This document shows, piece by piece, positions 1 to 6,860 of a stretch of 21,106 nt of DNA; position 1 is the stretch's first letter; the number at the start of each line of letters is the position of its first letter. The notes beneath the pieces are model-generated. The model saw only the letters and a program-made list of their open reading frames with translations, was not told the DNA's origin and did no database searches. The stretch comes from Prolixibacteraceae bacterium (lineage in GTDB: Bacteria; Bacteroidota; Bacteroidia; Bacteroidales; Prolixibacteraceae), in assembly GCA_003457135.1 (NCBI GenBank), contig DMSQ01000021.1:1-21106 (forward strand), in the 5' to 3' direction. A program made the translations under genes and the position numbers.

Positions 1-29
1 AAAGTCCTGCAATTATCGCAGGACTTTTT
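1..29 (+). terminator. Rho-independent terminator of the gene upstream of the window
   Basis: A perfect 10-bp stem, AAAGTCCTGC (1-10) with GCAGGACTTT (18-27), has a 7-nt loop and runs into a T-tract (25-29). This is the classic intrinsic-terminator shape. It ends a gene located left of the window and separates it from the membrane protein that starts at 59. The symmetric A-run on the left arm means it could also work on the other strand. Confidence 0.8.
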
Positions 30-30
30 C

Positions 31-38
31 TATTTTTG
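31..38 (+). promoter_or_regulatory. Possible Bacteroidota -7 box for the membrane-protein gene
   Basis: TATTTTTG matches the TAnnTTTG -7 consensus of the primary sigma factor in Bacteroidota and ends 20 bp before the ATG at 59. No TTG -33 element is seen at the usual distance, because that stretch is the terminator stem. The call rests on one short motif in AT-rich DNA. Confidence 0.25.
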
Positions 39-58
39 GTGACGAATAGAAAAACCAA

Positions 59-607
59 ATGATCACAAGGAATTTTTTAATGATTATACTGAGTTTACCT
101 ACCTTTATTTCGCAGTTGGCCGAAGGAGTTGAGAAGGAAACACTTGTTTGGATTATCCTCATAATGGCCATCCCTTTTCTGGTTGTACTGTTAGCCTTTA
201 TCTACCGTAGGGCCAGAAACATCAAACCGATTAAACTTTCGAGATTTTTCAAAATAGTTAAGCTCGAAGTATTGCTCGAAAAAGACAAGCCTTTGCGTCC
301 GCAGGTGTTGACAATGACTATCCGGAACCTGGGAAAAAACGATGCCGATATTGATGCCCCGGTGCTTGAATTCAGGAAAATATGGACCAAACGGCGGTTT
401 AAACTGAGCGGAATAAGCGGACAGCCAATTTATCCAATGTATATTTATCCGGGAAAAGCGCACCAGTTACGTATTGAAACCTCAACATTTCATCAATACG
501 ACCGGTCCATTAAATCATTTTACTGGGCCCGGATTCTGGTGTCGGATGTGGATGGCCGACAATGGAGATCGAACAAAGTAAAGCTCCGTAAAAGTTTGGT
601 AACCTAA
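59..607 (+). CDS. Small membrane-anchored protein of unknown function
   Basis: Not recognised as a named family. The 182-residue product has a hydrophobic N-terminal stretch (about residues 5-20, signal-like but without a clear cleavage site) and a strong transmembrane helix at about 29-49, followed by a basic RRARNIKPIK segment that suggests the C-terminal part is cytoplasmic. Residues 66-178 look like an all-beta domain: alternating strands, a conserved-looking NLGKNDA turn near 90-96, and IYPGKAHQLRIE near 129-140, reminiscent of a beta-sandwich. That fold assignment is inference. The start at 59 was chosen over ATG at 80 because it gives the longer hydrophobic leader; neither has a good Shine-Dalgarno. 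It lies 33 bp upstream of pulA on the same strand and may be co-transcribed with it. Confidence 0.7.
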   Translation: MITRNFLMIILSLPTFISQLAEGVEKETLVWIILIMAIPFLVVLLAFIYRRARNIKPIKLSRFFKIVKLEVLLEKDKPLRPQVLTMTIRNLGKNDADIDAPVLEFRKIWTKRRFKLSGISGQPIYPMYIYPGKAHQLRIETSTFHQYDRSIKSFYWARILVSDVDGRQWRSNKVKLRKSLVT

Positions 608-640
608 TGCCAAGAAAAAAGGAAAAAGGAAAAATAAAAA

Positions 641-2581
641 ATGAGAGATTGGCGATTTAACAGCAACGATTTTAATTCGTATCCTGTTTATTCAGGCGAT
701 GATTTGGGTGTTTGCTGGTCGAAAGAACGAACATTAATCCGTATATGGGCGCCAACAGCTATTCAGGTCGAATTACGCATTTACCGGCAGGGGCAAGGTG
801 GCTCAGCCATCCGGATCGATCAGTTCGAAAAGGCTGAAAACGGCACATGGATCATTCACCTGAAAGGTAATTTAGACGGATATTACTATACCATCAGGAT
901 AAATGACGGAAACTGGCTGAATGAAACCCCCGGCCCCGAAGCCCGTGCTGTTGGGTTGAATGGACATCGCGGGTTAATCTTTAATCCCGAAAAAGCCAAT
1001 CCTGAAGGATGGGAAACGGATACCAGGATTGAAAACATCAATGCTACCGAAACCATAATTTATGAGTTGCATGTCCGCGATTTTTCGATTTCGCCTACTT
1101 CAGGAATGCAAAACAAAGGTAAATACCTGGCCTTTACCGAAAATGGGACAATTTCGCCGCAAGGATTAAAAACCGGGATAGACCATTTGGTTGAGCTTGG
1201 CATCACACATGTCCATCTTTTACCAGTCTATGATTTTGCCACGGTTGACGAACAAGCTCCAGACAAGTCGTACAATTGGGGTTACGATCCCCAGAATTTC
1301 AATGCTCCCGAAGGAAGTTATTCGACCAATCCCAATGATACTTCTCGCATTCTGGAACTTAAAATGCTCGTTCAATCGCTCCATCGGGCCGGAATTGGAG
1401 TGATATTCGATGTAGTGTACAATCACACTTTCTATACCCGAAGGTCGCCTTTTAATCAAACGGTTCCTGGTTATTATTACCGGCAACGATCGAACGGAAC
1501 ATTTTCGAATGCCAGTGGTTGCGGCAACGAAGTGGCTACCGAGCGGAATATGGTCCGGAAATTCATCATTGATTCGCTTCGCTACTGGGCAACTGAATTT
1601 CACGCTGATGGTTTTCGCTTCGACCTGATGGGCATTTACGACCTGGAAACCATGAACCTTATCCGGACTAAAATGGACTCCATTTCGCCTTCCATACTTC
1701 TTTATGGAGAAGGTTGGGCGGCCGATAAAAGTCCGATGGAAGAAACCTGGAGGGCAGTAAAAACCAATGTGTCGCATTTATTCCGGATTGCAGTTTTTAA
1801 CGATGATTTCCGGAATGGGATAAAAGGGAACAGTTTCAATATCAAGAGCAAAGGTTTCGTAAGTGGCCAGACCATTCAGGAGGAAAACATCAAGTTCGGG
1901 ATAGCGGGAGCCTGCTTCCATCCCCAGATTGTTTACGGTTATGTGGAACATTCTAAATCGCCATGGGCTACCGAACCCTGGCAATGCATTAATTATGCCT
2001 CGTGCCACGATAATTATACGCTTTACGATAAACTGGCTTTAAGTTGTCCTGAGTCCAGCGAGGACGAACTGAACCGTATGGTTATGCTGGCCGGAGCCTT
2101 GGTGCTGACCTCGCAGGGGATTCCATTTCTGCACGCAGGAATTGAAATGAACCGGACAAAAAATGGCGATTTCAACTCCTACAAATCGCCCGACAGCATC
2201 AATCAGATTGACTGGAGCCGAAAAAGCACATCACATCAGATTTTCAGTTATTATCAGTCCCTGATCGAGCTCAGAAAAAAGCATCCGGCTTTCCGGATGA
2301 AATCGGCATACCAGATACGAAATCACCTGTTTTTTTCGTCGGATTATCATCCCGGGGTAGCTTCTTACGTGTTGGTTAATCATGCCAACGATGATGTCTG
2401 GAGGACAATTCTACTTGTGTTTAACGGGAATCCTGATGCAATTACATTTAAGCTGATGGAGCATATTCTCTGGAGGATTGTGGCAAGGGACGAGGTAATT
2501 GACACAAATAGTACAAAGTTTGTAGAAGGTAATGAAATCAAGGTATCCGGAATTTCGATGCTGATGTTGGTTGAAGATTAA
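641..2581 (+). CDS. pulA: Type I pullulanase (GH13 alpha-1,6-glucan debranching enzyme)
   Basis: Hydrolyses alpha-1,6 branch points of pullulan, glycogen or limit dextrins. The 646-residue protein has no signal peptide, so it probably acts in the cytoplasm on glycogen or imported oligosaccharides. Visible parts are an N-terminal CBM48-like beta domain (about 18-115, with the RIWAPTA strand), then the GH13 barrel with ELHVRDFS (142-149), the type I pullulanase signature YNWGYDP (211-217), DVVYNH (257-262), DGFRFD with nucleophile D328, YGEGW with acid/base E357, and SCHDNYT with transition-state Asp457. The C-terminal beta domain is short. The catalytic set is complete and the length is normal for the family. 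The start follows an A/G-rich run (GGAAAAAGGA) 10 bp upstream. Its TAA shares the palindrome TTAA with the stop of the convergent gene. Confidence 0.95.
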   Translation: MRDWRFNSNDFNSYPVYSGDDLGVCWSKERTLIRIWAPTAIQVELRIYRQGQGGSAIRIDQFEKAENGTWIIHLKGNLDGYYYTIRINDGNWLNETPGPEARAVGLNGHRGLIFNPEKANPEGWETDTRIENINATETIIYELHVRDFSISPTSGMQNKGKYLAFTENGTISPQGLKTGIDHLVELGITHVHLLPVYDFATVDEQAPDKSYNWGYDPQNFNAPEGSYSTNPNDTSRILELKMLVQSLHRAGIGVIFDVVYNHTFYTRRSPFNQTVPGYYYRQRSNGTFSNASGCGNEVATERNMVRKFIIDSLRYWATEFHADGFRFDLMGIYDLETMNLIRTKMDSISPSILLYGEGWAADKSPMEETWRAVKTNVSHLFRIAVFNDDFRNGIKGNSFNIKSKGFVSGQTIQEENIKFGIAGACFHPQIVYGYVEHSKSPWATEPWQCINYASCHDNYTLYDKLALSCPESSEDELNRMVMLAGALVLTSQGIPFLHAGIEMNRTKNGDFNSYKSPDSINQIDWSRKSTSHQIFSYYQSLIELRKKHPAFRMKSAYQIRNHLFFSSDYHPGVASYVLVNHANDDVWRTILLVFNGNPDAITFKLMEHILWRIVARDEVIDTNSTKFVEGNEIKVSGISMLMLVED

Positions 2582-3798
2582 TATACCGCCAACAACAAAT
2601 CTATGTCCTTGTATGGCAGATAAAATTTATCGGCCAGCGCCGCATTGGTTAAAATTCCATTGTAAATATAAACACCTTTTCGGAAGCTCTTCGAATTTTT
2701 AATGTAGTTGTCAATGCCACCGATTTCACCAATCGCGATAAGTATAGGAATCAACACATTACTTAATGCGATTGAAGCAGTACGTGAAACCATCGCCGGA
2801 AGGTTTGGCACACAGTAGTGAACAATGTCATGCTTAATAAACGATGGATTATTCAGGTCGGTACATTGTGATGTTTCAAAGCAGCCACCCTGACTAATAT
2901 TCAAATCAATAATAACTGATCCCGGTTTCATTTTTTTTACCATATCTTCAGTAATCCTGAACGAAGGCGGCATACCCACAGGCATGGCCCCCAATACGGC
3001 ATCGGCCGATTTAAGCGCTTTTCGCATTACCTTCGGATAAAAAACAGAGGTAAATATGGGCTGCTGAAGTTTTTGTTCCAACTTGCGCAACGAACTGATA
3101 TTATCGTCAAAAATCTTCACCATCGCACCTAAACCCAAAGCAGCCCTGGCTGCAAATTCGGCAGCAGTTCCCGAACCAAGAATAACCAGTTCGGAAGGTG
3201 AAATTCCGGTAACACTTCCCAATAAAACTCCTTTTCCATTGTGCGATTTACTCATGTACTCGTTAAACAACATGATGGATGTGCTTCCCGAAATCTGGCT
3301 CATTAATTGAACAACCGGTTTACTCCCATCTTCATCTTCCAAATATTCATAAGCAATATTGGTTACTTTCTTTTGTATGAGCTTCGCGATGGAATTCTGA
3401 CATTGAGCATTGATCTGCAAATTTGAAATCAACGCCTGATGGCCTTTCAGCAAATCAATTTCCGATTCATCAAAGGGTGAAACGCGCAACACGATATCAC
3501 ATTCAAATATTTCTTTTCGGTCGTCCATGACTAAAGCCCCGGCCTCACGGTATTCTTCGTCGGTATAACTGGCCGCTTTCCCGGCTTCTTTTTCTATCAG
3601 TATTTCATGCCCATACGAAACAAGCAACTCAACGGCCTGAGGAGTTAGCGGAACCCTGTACTCTACCTTTTCTTTATCCGAGGGGATTCCAATCCTGATT
3701 TTTTTACCTTTTCTCCTGATTTCAAGCATTTCTTCCTTGGGCAACATATACGTTGATCCGGAAGCTGATTGTTCGGGTATTCGTTCTTTTTCAGTCAT
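2578..3798 (-). CDS. Alanine dehydrogenase / transhydrogenase-alpha (AlaDh_PNT) family protein, atypical active site
   Basis: The 406-residue protein belongs to the family of alanine dehydrogenase (L-alanine + NAD+ = pyruvate + NH3 + NADH) and transhydrogenase PntA. It has an N-terminal extension of about 32 residues (including MLPKEEML), then IRIGIPSDKEK, EYRVPLTP (R48 matches Arg15 of M. tuberculosis Ald), and a Rossmann turn GSGTAA near 208-213. Compared from memory with B. subtilis and M. tuberculosis Ald, three other substrate-site residues are changed: Lys75 to S107, His96 to Q128 and Asp270 to S302. It may therefore not be a real alanine dehydrogenase. The ATG at 3798 was chosen. An in-frame TTG at 3813 would add five residues; neither start has a clear Shine-Dalgarno. 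The stop overlaps that of pulA by 4 bp. Confidence 0.85.
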   Translation of the reverse strand: MTEKERIPEQSASGSTYMLPKEEMLEIRRKGKKIRIGIPSDKEKVEYRVPLTPQAVELLVSYGHEILIEKEAGKAASYTDEEYREAGALVMDDRKEIFECDIVLRVSPFDESEIDLLKGHQALISNLQINAQCQNSIAKLIQKKVTNIAYEYLEDEDGSKPVVQLMSQISGSTSIMLFNEYMSKSHNGKGVLLGSVTGISPSELVILGSGTAAEFAARAALGLGAMVKIFDDNISSLRKLEQKLQQPIFTSVFYPKVMRKALKSADAVLGAMPVGMPPSFRITEDMVKKMKPGSVIIDLNISQGGCFETSQCTDLNNPSFIKHDIVHYCVPNLPAMVSRTASIALSNVLIPILIAIGEIGGIDNYIKNSKSFRKGVYIYNGILTNAALADKFYLPYKDIDLLLAVY

Positions 3799-3843
3799 GG
3801 GTTTGAGATTCAAAATAGATTAAAGGCATTAATATAAAAAATA

Positions 3844-3894
<51 letters not shown>

Positions 3895-3905
3895 AGATCC
3901 CTGGT

Positions 3906-4259
3906 TCATCTTATTTTATCCTTAAATGCAGCCATCATATTCATTAAATTAAAAGCAAACTCATAATGCTTTATGAATTCTTCTTCTGAAATATATTCCC
4001 TTCTTTTTGCCTTATGCAAACAGGTTACTACTTCAGCTAATGAGCGAATGGAATAACCAACAAACTTTTTAAATTCCAGATTGGTTTGTCCAATAGAACC
4101 TTCTGATATATTTAATGCGATTGAATCCACAGCCCTTCCTATTTGAGACAAAAGATTATATATCTCTTCCTTGGGAAACTTCCATGTCAACTTATTTATA
4201 CTTTCCCCAAAACCCATAGCTTTCTGACAAGTAGTTAGCTTTTCAAATTTGAAATCCAT
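3906..4259 (-). CDS. Four-helix-bundle protein (S23 / TIGR02436 family)
   Basis: A 117-residue, mostly helical protein of the four-helix-bundle family first known from intervening sequences of spirochaete 23S rRNA genes and related to the Avd accessory protein of diversity-generating retroelements. The family core is clear: QIGRAVDSIALNISEG (40-55), then NLEFKKFVGYSIRSLAEV (60-77), then a C-terminal helix. Its cellular role is not established; nucleic-acid binding is suggested for relatives. The gene stands alone between inverted heptanucleotide arrays at 3844-3892 and 4388-4492. No reverse transcriptase or rRNA is seen nearby, so a retroelement or rRNA-intron role is not supported here. ATG at 4259 is the natural start. 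Confidence 0.88.
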   Translation of the reverse strand: MDFKFEKLTTCQKAMGFGESINKLTWKFPKEEIYNLLSQIGRAVDSIALNISEGSIGQTNLEFKKFVGYSIRSLAEVVTCLHKAKRREYISEEEFIKHYEFAFNLMNMMAAFKDKIR

Positions 4260-4350
4260 CTCAACTTCTGTATTATTGAAAATTCTCTTTCAAACCAAAC
4301 TAATTCTTCCAAATCTCGACATCGATCTTTGATCTCCAGATTCCCAGAAT

Positions 4351-4382
4351 GCTCCCTTCGACTCGCTTCGCGCTCAGGGAGC
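4351..4382. repeat. Palindromic repeat GCTCCCT...AGGGAGC
   Basis: Inverted repeat with 7-bp arms, GCTCCCT (4351-4357) and AGGGAGC (4376-4382), around an 18-nt loop containing TTCGACTCGCTTCGCGCTC. The loop resembles the widespread intergenic TTCGACT...CGCTCA type of repeat (from memory). It sits between the start of the four-helix-bundle gene and the right heptanucleotide array and may be the inner end of the same mobile or repetitive unit. Confidence 0.65.
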
Positions 4383-4387
4383 GGTAC

Positions 4388-4492
4388 TCCCGTCTTCGGA
4401 CTCTGGTCTTCGGTCTTCTGACTTCTGATTTCTGACTTCCGACTTCCGACTTCAGTCTTCCGTCTTCGGTCTTCCGTCTTCCGTCTTCCGAC
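4388..4492 (-). repeat. Heptanucleotide tandem repeat, right arm (15 phased units, TTCNGNC)
   Basis: Fifteen consecutive 7-bp units in strict phase from 4388 to 4492. On the + strand they read TTCCGAC, TTCCGTC, TTCGGTC, TTCTGAC, TTCAGTC and close variants; on the minus strand this is GNCNGAA, the same unit as the left array. The variants are more diverged than in the left array, which suggests it is older or less recently homogenised. The open frame across it (about 4300-4500, minus strand) is only translated repeat (KTEDGR/KSEV-like text) and is not annotated as a gene. Confidence 0.93.
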
Positions 4493-4536
4493 TCCCTCAC
4501 ATCATTGCATGCTTATACGAACAATTGTAACAATAT

Positions 4537-4959
4537 TTACACTTTCTTAGCTTCAACAAGCCTGATGCCTTTTTTGCCTTCCCTGATCCGAACTTCTATA
4601 ATTCCTTCAGGCAATAAAGGTTCAATCATTTCAGGCCATTCGATAAAGCAATAATTTCCACTGTAAATATAGTCTTCGTAACCCAGATCAAATGCTTCTT
4701 CCATTTTTTTAATCCGATAAAAATCAAAGTGATAAATCACCGATCCGCTGGATGTGGTGTATTCGTTGATCAGCGCGAAAGTTGGGCTGGTCACATTATC
4801 AGTAGAGCCCAATTCGCGGCAAAGCGCTTTAATAAAGGTTGTTTTCCCTGCGCCCATTGCTCCATAAAAAGCAAAAACGCGATCTTCAGGAAAAGTATTC
4901 AGCAACAATTTTACTGATTCACCAAGCGCTGATAAGTCAGATATTTGAGTTTGAAGCAT
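4537..4959 (-). CDS. tsaE: tRNA t6A37 threonylcarbamoyladenosine biosynthesis ATPase TsaE
   Basis: TsaE is the P-loop ATPase that works with TsaB, TsaC and TsaD to make N6-threonylcarbamoyladenosine at position 37 of ANN-decoding tRNAs in the cytoplasm. The 140-residue protein is of typical length. It shows the Walker A loop GAMGAGKTT (33-41), SPTF (58-61), the HFDFYR motif (77-82) and EWPE (107-110), the usual order for TsaE. Start ATG at 4959. It is transcribed away from gcvH, with a 129-bp divergent spacer. On its 3' side lies the heptanucleotide array, with a 44-bp spacer and no obvious terminator. Confidence 0.95.
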   Translation of the reverse strand: MLQTQISDLSALGESVKLLLNTFPEDRVFAFYGAMGAGKTTFIKALCRELGSTDNVTSPTFALINEYTTSSGSVIYHFDFYRIKKMEEAFDLGYEDYIYSGNYCFIEWPEMIEPLLPEGIIEVRIREGKKGIRLVEAKKV

Positions 4960-5031
4960 TGAATTCAGATTTAGTCCTGCAAATTAGTAAAACTTCAGCA
5001 ATTATAAATAACCCTGACTTTTGTTAAAGGA

Positions 5032-5058
5032 TTGAATAAAAAAATTGTATTACTTTTG
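5032..5058 (+). promoter_or_regulatory. Predicted promoter of gcvH
   Basis: TTG (5032-5034), a 16-bp spacer and TACTTTTG (5051-5058) fit the Bacteroidota -33/-7 pattern TTG-N16/18-TAnnTTTG. The box ends 30 bp before the chosen gcvH ATG at 5089, leaving a short untranslated leader. Its presence also argues against translation starting at the in-frame TTG at 5032. Confidence 0.55.
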
Positions 5059-5088
5059 GTTCAGGATAAACCGCATAAAACAGATAAC

Positions 5089-5469
5089 ATGAAGTTGCCG
5101 GAAAATTTAAAGTACACCAATGAACACGAGTGGATTAGTGTGGATGGTGATGTTGCTACAGTTGGAATTACCTCATTCGCTCAGGGTGAATTGGGTGACA
5201 TTGTTTTCGTTGAAATCGAAACCCTTGGAGAAATGCTCGACAAAGGCGAAACTTTCGGAACCATTGAAGCAGTAAAAACAGTTTCAGACCTGTTTATGCC
5301 TGTTGGGGGCGAAGTTCTTGAAATTAACCCCGACCTTGAATCTTCACCTGAACTCATTAACAAAGATGCTTTCGGAGCAGGTTGGTTAATCAAAATTGCC
5401 ATGTGCAATCCGGATGAACTTAATGACTTAATGAGCGCCGCAGAATATCAGGCTATGCTTGAAGCCTGA
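5089..5469 (+). CDS. gcvH: Glycine cleavage system H protein
   Basis: GcvH carries the lipoyl arm that shuttles the aminomethyl group between the P, T and L proteins during glycine breakdown to CO2, NH3 and methylene-tetrahydrofolate. The 126-residue length is typical. The sequence shows YTNEHEW (9-15), GDIVFVE (36-42), the lipoylation site K63 in GTIEAVKTVSD, and the C-terminal GAGWLIKI (96-103). The ATG at 5089 was chosen over an in-frame TTG at 5032, because the family begins with an MKLPENLKYT-like end and the TTG overlaps a predicted promoter. The FAD oxidoreductase starts 8 bp after its stop, so the two are probably one operon. gcvP and gcvT are not in the window. Confidence 0.95.
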   Translation: MKLPENLKYTNEHEWISVDGDVATVGITSFAQGELGDIVFVEIETLGEMLDKGETFGTIEAVKTVSDLFMPVGGEVLEINPDLESSPELINKDAFGAGWLIKIAMCNPDELNDLMSAAEYQAMLEA

Positions 5470-5477
5470 AAAAACAA

Positions 5478-6860
5478 ATGAAATACGATGTAATTATTGT
5501 AGGCGCTGGTCCTGCCGGAATCTTTACGGCCTACGAACTGGTCAGGGAACGTCAGGATATGAAAATCCTGATACTTGAAAAAGGCCGCGACATCTATAAA
5601 CGAAAATGTCCGAAACAAACCAATGGCGGAACCTGCATTGATTGCAAACCCTGTTCGATTACAACCGGATGGGCAGGCGCAGGAGCATTCTCTGATGGCA
5701 AATTATCGCTTTCGCACGAGGTTGGAGGCACATTGCCCGATTATATAGGCATTGAAGCGACCTGCGAAATGATTCGGTACACCGACGATATTTATTTAAA
5801 ATTTGGCGCGGCCCCCGAAATTCATGGAGAAAAGGAAACTCCGGCCATGCGCGAAATACGCCGAAAATCAATTGAAGCCAATTTGAAGCTGGTGCAATGC
5901 CCTGTCCGTCATCTGGGAACCGAAAAAATCCAGGAACTTTATCGCGCCCTTTTCGAACATCTTACTGCCAATCAAGTTGAAGTAAAGTTCAACTCTTCCG
6001 TTACCGATTTCATTATCACCGACCAGAAAATTTCAGGGGTAAAAACCGCCAAAAAAGAATATTTAGCTGAACATGTTGTAGTGGCTGTTGGGCGCGAAGG
6101 TTCGAAATGGCTGATGCAACAATGTGAAAAACAACACATCCCGACAGAGGTAGGCATTGTTGACATTGGCGTGAGGCTCGAATGCCGGAATGAAATTATG
6201 CAGGAGATTAACGAAAACTTTTACGAAGCGAAACTGATCCATTATACACGGACTTTCGATGATAAAGTACGTACTTTTTGTTCCAATCCCGGAGGGTTTG
6301 TTTCATCGGAATACTATGATGGCCATCTGGCAGTTGTAAATGGGCACAGCTATAAAAACCTGAAAAGTGATAATACGAACTTTGCCTTACTGGTTTCTCA
6401 AAAATTTACCGAGCCTTTTAATGCCCCCATCGAATACGGACGTCACATCGCCAGGCTGGCCAATATGCTTACCCGCAATAAAATTCTGGTACAGCGGTTT
6501 GGCGATCTGGTTCGTGGGCGGCGAACTACCTCTGAGCGTCTGTACCGAAACAATATAATTCCAACCCTGAAAGATGCGGTGCCCGGCGATTTGAGTCTGG
6601 TTTTACCTCACCGTATTTTGATGGATATCATTGAAATGATCCGCTCATTGGATAAAGTCAGTCCGGGTTTGGCCAGCGATGAAACGCTGCTTTACGGAGT
6701 CGAAGTGAAATTCTATTCTAACATCATAAAAGTTGATCAGAGTTTCCAAAGCCCTTCAGTAAAAAACCTTTATTTTGGTGGCGACGGAGCAGGAATTACC
6801 CGTGGACTCATGCAGGCATCGGTGAATGGAGTATTGATTGCAAGAAGGATAATAAGCTAG
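5478..6860 (+). CDS. FAD-dependent oxidoreductase of the COG2509 type
   Basis: A 460-residue flavoprotein with the dinucleotide-binding loop VGAGPAG (8-14) followed by an ILEKG end of strand 2. A cysteine cluster C44-x8-C53-x2-C56-x2-C59 precedes TTGWAGAGAFSDGKL (62-76), the hallmark of uncharacterised COG2509 dehydrogenases. The C-terminal FAD motif GGDGAG is at 433-438. The substrate is unknown. The four cysteines could bind a metal or iron-sulphur centre, which is inference. It follows gcvH by 8 bp and is likely co-transcribed with it; a link to lipoyl or glycine metabolism would be speculation. Its TAG shares the palindrome CTAG with the stop of the convergent PurF-like gene. Confidence 0.88.
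   Translation: MKYDVIIVGAGPAGIFTAYELVRERQDMKILILEKGRDIYKRKCPKQTNGGTCIDCKPCSITTGWAGAGAFSDGKLSLSHEVGGTLPDYIGIEATCEMIRYTDDIYLKFGAAPEIHGEKETPAMREIRRKSIEANLKLVQCPVRHLGTEKIQELYRALFEHLTANQVEVKFNSSVTDFIITDQKISGVKTAKKEYLAEHVVVAVGREGSKWLMQQCEKQHIPTEVGIVDIGVRLECRNEIMQEINENFYEAKLIHYTRTFDDKVRTFCSNPGGFVSSEYYDGHLAVVNGHSYKNLKSDNTNFALLVSQKFTEPFNAPIEYGRHIARLANMLTRNKILVQRFGDLVRGRRTTSERLYRNNIIPTLKDAVPGDLSLVLPHRILMDIIEMIRSLDKVSPGLASDETLLYGVEVKFYSNIIKVDQSFQSPSVKNLYFGGDGAGITRGLMQASVNGVLIARRIIS

Noticed and set aside
3906..4259. Diversity-generating retroelement (Avd-like protein)
   Set aside because: No reverse transcriptase and no template/variable repeat pair is visible nearby; the general S23 family is enough.
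4300..4500. Open frame of 66 codons on the minus strand
   Set aside because: It is made almost wholly of translated heptanucleotide repeats (KTEDGR/KSEV-like), with no family resemblance.
5032..5088. TTG start adding 19 residues to GcvH
   Set aside because: The extra residues are not found in GcvH, and the region holds a promoter-like TTG-N16-TACTTTTG.
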